NCBI GenBank assembly: GCA_018644785.1 | Contig: JABGPV010000171.1 | Location: forward strand, 1 to 11,268 | Source of the DNA: Deltaproteobacteria bacterium | Lineage (GTDB): Bacteria > Desulfobacterota > DSM-4660 > Desulfatiglandales > Desulfatiglandaceae | Length of the DNA stretch: 11,268 nt | Direction: 5' to 3' | In this document: piece after piece, positions 6,744 to 11,268 of the stretch | How positions within the stretch are numbered: the first letter of the stretch is position 1 | How the letters are laid out: every line of letters starts with the position of its first letter | The notes under the pieces: generated by a model | What the model was told of the DNA's origin: nothing | The model's input: the letters and a program-made list of their open reading frames with translations, nothing else | Database searches by the model: none | Program-made: the position numbers and the translations under genes

Positions 6744-7202
6744 ATGGATGTGGAAACAGTAAATTCAATCCTCACTAAATTTCCGGAAGTAAAAGGCAAT
6801 CTTATTGGGATCCTTCATGAGATGCAGAACCGCTTCAACTATCTTCCTGAGGAAGAGCTGCGGTACTTATCAAAAAGAACCAACGTACCAATTACCCAGA
6901 TATACAGTATTGTGAATTTCTATAACCGATTCAGTCTCGAACCAAAGGGCGAGAATGTGGTCTGCGTATGCCTTGGCACGGCCTGCCATGTGAAAGGCGC
7001 TGAAAGGGTGATGGATCAAATCAGGGGGGAGCTGGATATCAAGGCCGGAGCAGGCGGAACGACGGATGATATGAAATTCTCTCTGGAAGAAGTCCGGTGT
7101 ATCGGGGCCTGTAGTCTGGCCCCGGCAGTTGTGGTGAATGAAGAGACCTACGGCCAGGTGACTCCTAAGCAGGTTCATAAGATATTGAGACACTATAGGT
7201 AA
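6744..7202 (+). CDS. NuoE-like [2Fe-2S] thioredoxin-fold subunit (HydC/HoxE type)
   Basis: This 152-residue protein matches the 24-kDa subunit family of complex I and of soluble NAD-linked hydrogenases and formate dehydrogenases. An N-terminal helical part (about 1-65, with LIGILHEMQNRFNYLP and VNFYNRF) precedes a thioredoxin-like domain. Its [2Fe-2S] ligands are Cys76 and Cys81 (CLGTAC) and Cys119 and Cys123 (CIGAC), the family's spacing. AGAGGAG lies 8 bases before the ATG; another ATG nine bases upstream is out of frame. NuoE partners NuoF and relays electrons near the FMN site. It is encoded directly before a NuoF-like gene, which supports a NuoEF heterodimer in the cytoplasm. Confidence 0.92.
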   Translation: MDVETVNSILTKFPEVKGNLIGILHEMQNRFNYLPEEELRYLSKRTNVPITQIYSIVNFYNRFSLEPKGENVVCVCLGTACHVKGAERVMDQIRGELDIKAGAGGTTDDMKFSLEEVRCIGACSLAPAVVVNEETYGQVTPKQVHKILRHYR

Positions 7203-7305
7203 TTGTTCGGCCAGGTGGGTTCGTTTCGTGCTGTTGGCGTTGTGAAAAGCGCGAATAACTCAAAAGGGCGGACAGTGCAACCAATTACGTCATAAGGGTT
7301 AAAAT

Positions 7306-9087
7306 ATGGCTTCAAAAACCGACAAAGAAATCGTCATAAGTATCTGTGCCGGCACCGGCGGCGTTGCAGCCGGAGGCAATAAAGTGATAGAGGCATTCCA
7401 GCAGGCATTGGATGAAAACGAGCTGACAGCGAAGTACAAGGCTCGAACCCACAAGGTGGGATGTCGAGGTTTTTGCGCAAAGGATGTCCTGGTGGATGCG
7501 GCCATTGACGGTGAGCAATGGACTTACCAATTTGTTACGCCGGATAAGGCAAAAGCGATTGTAGAAAAACATATTGTTGGAGGTGAGCCCGTCAGTAAGT
7601 GGTTGGTCAAGGAAGACTACCATGCTTTTCACAGCAAGCAACAAAAGCTGGTGCTCGCGAATTGCGGTCAAATTGACCCGGAATCCATTGAGGAATATAT
7701 TGCCTTTGGAGGATACGAGGCCGCCAGAGATGCTCTGGGGATAGATCCGGATGAGATAATCGGGACCATTACGGAGTCAGGTCTTAGGGGCCGAGGGGGA
7801 GGCGGTTTTCCCACCGGTATCAAATGGGGAAGCTGCCGGCGGGCCGGCGGTGATATTAAATACGTCCTGTGCAACGCTGACGAAGGCGACCCCGGGGCCT
7901 TTATGGATCGCTCCATCATTGAGGGAAATCCCCACTCTGTCATAGAGGGGATGATCATCGGCGCCCACGCCATCGGTTCTTCCCAAGGCTTTGTCTATAT
8001 TCGCGCCGAATACCCCCTGGCGGTGGACCGTCTTCGCCTGGCCCTTGATCAGGCGCGGGAGAGAAATTTTCTGGGGAAAAATGTTTTTAGCACGAATTTC
8101 AATTTTGAGATCAAAGTCGTGCTTGGCGCCGGGGCCTTTGTATGCGGCGAGTCAACCGCCCTTATGACTTCTATTGAAGACAGGGCAGGTGAACCAAGGC
8201 CAAAATATGTTCACACCACCGACCGGGGAGTTTGGGGAAAACCGAGCAACCTGAATAATGTGGAGACATGGGCTAATGTCCCTTTGATCATCAAAAATGG
8301 GGCAAAGTGGTACAATGGGATCGGCAGCGATATCAGCAAAGGAACCAAAATATTCTCTTTGGTGGGTAAGATCAATAATACCGGTCTGGTGGAAGTCCCC
8401 ATGGGTATCCCTTTGCGAGATGTCATTTACGAGATAGGCGGCGGCATTCCCAAAAAGAGAAAATTCAAAGCCGTTCAAACGGGTGGGCCATCGGGCGGAT
8501 GCATCCCGGCCAGCCATCTTGATATGCCTTTGGACTATGAACACCTTTACGAAGCAGGGTCCATGATGGGCTCTGGCGGCATGATCGTCCTAGACGAGGA
8601 TACATGCATGGTTGACATGGCCAGGTACTTCTTGGAATTTTGCCGGGATGAGGGATGCGGACAGTGCACACCGTGCAGAGAAGGTATTTTCCACATGGTG
8701 CGATTGCTGACAGAGATCACCGAAGGAAAGGGAACACCGGAGCATATCTCGATACTAGAAGAGCTATCCCCCATGATTGAGGATGCTTCTCTGTGCGGCC
8801 TTGGCAAAAGCGCGCCGAATCCCGTTTTATCCACGCTTCGCTATTTCCGGGACGAATACGAGGCCCACATCATAGATAAGCGCTGCCCGGCCGGGGTATG
8901 CAAGGCCCTTACCACTTTCACCATAGATGAAGCCGCCTGTAACGGATGCACGGTGTGTGCCCGAAACTGCCCTGTAGCCGCAATTACCGGTGAAAAAAAA
9001 GAACCTCATCATATCCATCAAGATAGATGTATCAAATGCCGTATCTGCTACGAAGGCTGCAAGTTTGGGGCTATTATGAAAGGATAG
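7306..9087 (+). CDS. NuoF-like NAD(H)/FMN-binding subunit with extra ferredoxin domains (HydB/HoxF-like)
   Basis: The 593-residue protein has three parts. Residues 1 to about 90 form a thioredoxin-like [2Fe-2S] domain with Cys14, Cys53 and Cys57. The usual second cysteine is replaced by Gly19 (CAGTGGVAAGG), so this cluster may be altered or absent. Residues about 130-520 are the NuoF core. It has the NADH/FMN glycine-rich motif GLRGRGGGGFPTGIKW (159-174), CNADEGDPGAF (189-199), CGESTAL (280-286), and the N3-type [4Fe-4S] ligands Cys451, Cys454, Cys457 and Cys497. The C-terminus carries a bacterial 2[4Fe-4S] ferredoxin: Cys545, 548, 551, 555 and 575, 578, 581, 585. Complex I NuoF (about 450 residues) lacks both extensions, whereas NAD-linked and electron-bifurcating hydrogenases such as Thermotoga HydB have them. 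This is the NAD(H) entry or exit point of the complex. The ribosome binding site is weak (AAGGG, about 8 bases upstream), after a 103-bp gap from nuoE. Confidence 0.92.
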   Translation: MASKTDKEIVISICAGTGGVAAGGNKVIEAFQQALDENELTAKYKARTHKVGCRGFCAKDVLVDAAIDGEQWTYQFVTPDKAKAIVEKHIVGGEPVSKWLVKEDYHAFHSKQQKLVLANCGQIDPESIEEYIAFGGYEAARDALGIDPDEIIGTITESGLRGRGGGGFPTGIKWGSCRRAGGDIKYVLCNADEGDPGAFMDRSIIEGNPHSVIEGMIIGAHAIGSSQGFVYIRAEYPLAVDRLRLALDQARERNFLGKNVFSTNFNFEIKVVLGAGAFVCGESTALMTSIEDRAGEPRPKYVHTTDRGVWGKPSNLNNVETWANVPLIIKNGAKWYNGIGSDISKGTKIFSLVGKINNTGLVEVPMGIPLRDVIYEIGGGIPKKRKFKAVQTGGPSGGCIPASHLDMPLDYEHLYEAGSMMGSGGMIVLDEDTCMVDMARYFLEFCRDEGCGQCTPCREGIFHMVRLLTEITEGKGTPEHISILEELSPMIEDASLCGLGKSAPNPVLSTLRYFRDEYEAHIIDKRCPAGVCKALTTFTIDEAACNGCTVCARNCPVAAITGEKKEPHHIHQDRCIKCRICYEGCKFGAIMKG

Positions 9088-9099
9088 GGATATAGAGTT

Positions 9100-9903
9100 A
9101 TGGCAACAATGATCAATCTCACAATTAACGGAAAAAAGGTTCAGGCCTCCGAAGGCATGACTGTTATTGAAGCGGCCAAAAATGCGGGGATCTTTATCCC
9201 TTCTCTCTGCTACCATGAAGCTTTCGAGCCTGAAGGGACATGCAGGCTCTGTATCGTCGAGGTGAGCGGCCCGATCCGAAACTCAGTCAGGGTCTCCTGC
9301 ATCCAGGAGGTCAAAGAAGGCCTGGTGGTGGAGACAGAGACAGAGCGCATAAAAAAACATCGCACGCTCATCTTAGAGCTCCTTTTGGGCCGTTCGCCAT
9401 ACTCAAAAGAACTCCTGGATCTGGCTGCCAGATGCGGAGTCGTCACAAGTCGGTTCCTGACCGGGGAGCAGGATGATTGCGTACGATGCGGCAGATGTGT
9501 CCGGGTCTGCCGCGACAGAATCGGCGCTTATGCCCTCTGTTGGGCCAATCGAGGATACGAGCGAAAAGTCACCACGGATTTCGAGCGGCTTTCGGAATAC
9601 TGTATAGGCTGTGGCTCCTGCGCCCAGGTCTGCCCAACCGGCGCAATCAAGATGGAAGACAGGGGAGTTGAGAGAAAGATATATACCTGGGGACAAGTAG
9701 TTGCCCGATTTAAACTCGAAAGATGCAAGCAGTGCGATAAGCCTTTTGCTCCCAAGAAATATCTGGATTGGGTGAGAGAAAGGGCATACAAACCCATGGG
9801 TCTGAAACTTGTGGACATTATCTGTCCTGAATGTGTCAGGAAGGCTGAACGTCCGGCACCTGTTGAAAGCCCATTGACTGGTGCACCGTTTCAGGCTTGG
9901 TGA
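9100..9903 (+). CDS. NuoG-N-terminus-like iron-sulfur subunit, paralog 1
   Basis: The 267-residue protein starts 12 bp after the NuoF-like gene. Residues 1 to about 80 form a plant-type [2Fe-2S] domain with Cys37, Cys48, Cys51 and Cys67. The segment that in NuoG/HydA carries the H-x3-C-x2-C-x5-C cluster is present only as a helical stretch (about 84-115) without those ligands. A 2[4Fe-4S] ferredoxin domain follows: Cys127, 130, 133, 137 and Cys168, 171, 174, 178. The C-terminal part has a further pair of CxxC motifs, Cys209/Cys212 and Cys242/Cys245, which may bind zinc or another cluster. No molybdopterin-binding half is fused, unlike full NuoG. It probably links NuoEF to the catalytic module or to ferredoxin. 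The gene immediately downstream encodes a paralog with the same layout. Confidence 0.85.
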   Translation: MATMINLTINGKKVQASEGMTVIEAAKNAGIFIPSLCYHEAFEPEGTCRLCIVEVSGPIRNSVRVSCIQEVKEGLVVETETERIKKHRTLILELLLGRSPYSKELLDLAARCGVVTSRFLTGEQDDCVRCGRCVRVCRDRIGAYALCWANRGYERKVTTDFERLSEYCIGCGSCAQVCPTGAIKMEDRGVERKIYTWGQVVARFKLERCKQCDKPFAPKKYLDWVRERAYKPMGLKLVDIICPECVRKAERPAPVESPLTGAPFQAW

Positions 9904-9924
9904 TTTTTACTGGGAGATACTGCA

Positions 9925-10719
9925 ATGGAGAATTTTGTCAAGATAAAGATCAATGGAGAGCAACATGAGGCGGAAGCGGGCAAGAGACTCATCCTGATAT
10001 TGGAGGAGAAGGGCGTCAAGGTCCCCCATCTTTGCTTTCATCATGCCCTGGTGCCAGGCGCCTCATGTAAACTTTGCGTAGTGGAAGTAAAGGAAAAAAA
10101 CAAGCCGCCTTCCACCAAGCTTTCATGCGCAATCAAATGCAGGGAGGGATTGGAAATAACCACAGAGAGTGCAATGGTTTATCAGTTGAGAAATACTGCC
10201 ATTGGCAATCTTCTGAAACTGGCGCCCCGGGCCGATATCATCCATCAGATTGGCGAAGAATTCGGGCTTACCACGGGCACAAAACCCGATGGTTGCATTC
10301 GTTGCCGTCTGTGCGTCAGGATTTGTAAAGATATTATCGGAGCAAAGGCCCTTAGAATAGTTAAAAAAAACGGAATGAATTGTGTGGTTCCTTCTGAAGT
10401 GGGAACTTGCCTCGGATGCGGAACCTGCGCCAATATCTGCCCTACCGGCGCCATCAGGTTTGAAGATAGGGGAAATGTGCGAACCATACTTATCAGGGAT
10501 GAGACTATCGGAAGCCATGCGCTTGAGAGATGCGAGATATGCGGAAGCCTGTTTGCGACTGCCAAGTTTCTGAAACATGTGGAAAAGTCTGAGGAATCCC
10601 ACCCGCATGTGAAGGAATCTCATATACTTTGTTCCACCTGCGCCAAACTGTCCGCGGTAAAAAACCTGAAACTGCTCACCCCGCATCTTGCGAATACATA
10701 CGCTGGCAAACCCACATAG
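9925..10719 (+). CDS. NuoG-N-terminus-like iron-sulfur subunit, paralog 2
   Basis: The 264-residue product begins 21 bp after paralog 1, with GGGAG 8 bases before the ATG. It repeats the same architecture: [2Fe-2S] ligands Cys37, Cys48, Cys51, Cys68; a helical linker lacking the His-Cys3 motif; 2[4Fe-4S] ligands Cys124, 127, 130, 134 and Cys162, 165, 168, 172; and terminal CxxC pairs at Cys203/206 and Cys236/239. The string GAIRFEDRG aligns with GAIKMEDRG of paralog 1. Elsewhere the two differ a lot, so the duplication is old or the subunits were recruited separately. Two such subunits could form alternative branches from NuoEF, or contact different partners (catalytic pair versus ferredoxin). 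It is the last gene of the operon; the next gene is convergent. Confidence 0.85.
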   Translation: MENFVKIKINGEQHEAEAGKRLILILEEKGVKVPHLCFHHALVPGASCKLCVVEVKEKNKPPSTKLSCAIKCREGLEITTESAMVYQLRNTAIGNLLKLAPRADIIHQIGEEFGLTTGTKPDGCIRCRLCVRICKDIIGAKALRIVKKNGMNCVVPSEVGTCLGCGTCANICPTGAIRFEDRGNVRTILIRDETIGSHALERCEICGSLFATAKFLKHVEKSEESHPHVKESHILCSTCAKLSAVKNLKLLTPHLANTYAGKPT

Positions 10720-10756
10720 CAGAGAAAAGGCCTTGAAATTCATCGATGTGAACAGG

Positions 10757-10772
10757 AAGGTGGAACCACCTT
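10757..10772. terminator. Short hairpin after the operon, weak terminator candidate
   Basis: AAGGTGGAACCACCTT folds into a 6-7 bp stem with a 2-4 base loop, 38 bases after the last operon gene and before the convergent flavoprotein gene. It is followed by ATTAAAGAT on the plus strand, so it lacks a true U-tract. It may stabilise the 3' end rather than terminate efficiently. Confidence 0.3.
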
Positions 10773-10837
10773 ATTAAAGATATAAAAACCAGGGTAGAAA
10801 AGCTCTAAAGGTTGGCCAAAGATATTTGAAATTGTGA

Positions 10838-10922
10838 AAGAAGGAACATAAGCAAGACAGGCACTTAATTTCGTTTATGGGAGACTGCTTTCTCTGTAGG
10901 TCAGTCTTGCTTCTTCCTTCTT
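10838..10922. repeat. Long interrupted inverted repeat across the end of the flavoprotein gene
   Basis: The left arm (10838-10858) reads AAGAAGGAA, a 3-base spacer, then AAGCAAGAC. The right arm (10904-10922) reads GTCTTGCTT, a 1-base spacer, then TTCCTTCTT. All 18 arm positions pair, around a 45-base loop. The right arm lies inside the last codons of the minus-strand flavoprotein gene and the loop contains its stop codon. In the minus-strand transcript this would be a 3'-end stem, so it may protect or end that message. The symmetry is seen directly; the role is inferred. Confidence 0.4.
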
Positions 10923-11268
10923 GACCACGATATTCCGTAACCAGCGGTCGTTATCCTCTTCCGGACAATCTGTGCGGTAGTGAGACCCTCGGCTCTCGGT
11001 TCGCAATAAAGCCGCCCGGCAGACCACTTCGGAGAGCAGCAGCATATTTTCAAGCTCAAGGCATCGGATGAGATCAGACATTTTCCCGATCGAAGCTTTT
11101 GCTGCCTCAGACCCGATATGGGATATTTTTTCCAGAGCCTCGCCAAGGCCTTCCGGATCACGCAGAATCCCGGCCTTGGACCACATGGCCTCCTTCAGGG
11201 ACCGACACAAAACCTTTGGATCCAAACCACTTCCCCCGAAATGGGATTCCAGACGGACTTTTTCATGG
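10875..11268 (-). CDS. C-terminal end of a fumarate reductase/succinate dehydrogenase-type flavoprotein (partial; N-terminus lies beyond the window)
   Basis: The frame is open from the right window edge to a TAA at 10875, giving about 131 residues; no start is needed inside the window. The C-terminal helical domain of the FAD-dependent family (SdhA, FrdA, L-aspartate oxidase, adenylylsulfate reductase alpha relatives) is recognisable. It has LELENMLLLSEVVCRAALLR, then TESRGSHYRTDCPEEDNDRW, which corresponds to the conserved R-x-E-S-R-G-x-H-x-R-x-D-x-P signature. The segment ends shortly after, which is short compared with long SdhA/FrdA C-termini. The exact substrate cannot be told from this part because the FAD and active-site regions are missing. 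The gene converges on the molybdoenzyme operon, so it belongs to another transcription unit. Confidence 0.8.
   Translation of the reverse strand, partial: HEKVRLESHFGGSGLDPKVLCRSLKEAMWSKAGILRDPEGLGEALEKISHIGSEAAKASIGKMSDLIRCLELENMLLLSEVVCRAALLRTESRGSHYRTDCPEEDNDRWLRNIVVKKEEARLTYRESSLP

Noticed and set aside
1..11268. CRISPR arrays, tRNA or rRNA genes, transposases, prophage genes
   Set aside because: None was seen: no regularly spaced repeats, tRNA-like cloverleaf segments or transposase motifs were found on either strand by eye.

Overview
The window looks like a chromosomal segment of an anaerobic bacterium, most likely a Desulfobacterota (deltaproteobacterial) sulfate reducer or syntroph. 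This rests on gene content and style: oxygen-sensitive iron-sulfur and molybdopterin enzymes, a NuoE/NuoF-type NAD module attached to a soluble catalytic subunit, a TSUP sulfur-anion permease, a sigma-54-like promoter, and moderate-GC genes broken up by AT-rich spacers. No 16S rRNA or other taxonomic marker is present, so this is inference.

Left part (1-3182, all genes on the minus strand): the N-terminal part of a secreted rhodanese-like protein runs off the left edge. It is followed by an approx. 99-bp imperfect palindrome that resembles a dispersed REP/MITE-type repeat, and then by a 79-residue C-terminal stump of the 16S rRNA methyltransferase gene rsmE. Next come a TauE/SafE (TSUP) permease with an unusually large exported N-terminal domain and a small AT-rich four-helix membrane protein of unknown function. 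The rsmE stump directly beside the permease stop suggests a rearrangement junction.

Middle part (3183-3943): an AT-rich spacer of about 760 bp. It carries two adjacent short palindromes (3411-3442), a good -24/-12 sigma-54 promoter candidate (3610-3625), and a 37-codon signal-peptide ORF with a strong ribosome binding site that looks like the remnant of a secreted-protein gene.

Main operon (3944-10719, plus strand): six genes encode (1) a cytoplasmic PhsA/PsrA-like molybdopterin oxidoreductase, (2) a DmsB/PhsB-like four-[4Fe-4S] protein, (3) NuoE-like and (4) NuoF-like NAD(H)/FMN subunits, and (5, 6) two paralogous NuoG-N-terminus-like iron-sulfur proteins in tandem. There is no NrfD/PsrC membrane anchor and no Tat signal, so the products probably form a soluble complex. 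In it electrons would pass between NAD(H), many iron-sulfur clusters, possibly ferredoxin, and an unidentified substrate at the Mo/W centre. The family of the catalytic subunit, together with the nearby rhodanese and TSUP permease, suggests sulfur compounds (thiosulfate, polysulfide or similar), but the substrate is not proven. The Mo-ligand region does not look like formate dehydrogenase. This operon is the best candidate for an undescribed system here.

Right edge (10720-11268): a short intergenic region with two inverted repeats, then the C-terminal end of a convergent fumarate reductase/succinate dehydrogenase-type flavoprotein gene that enters from the right.
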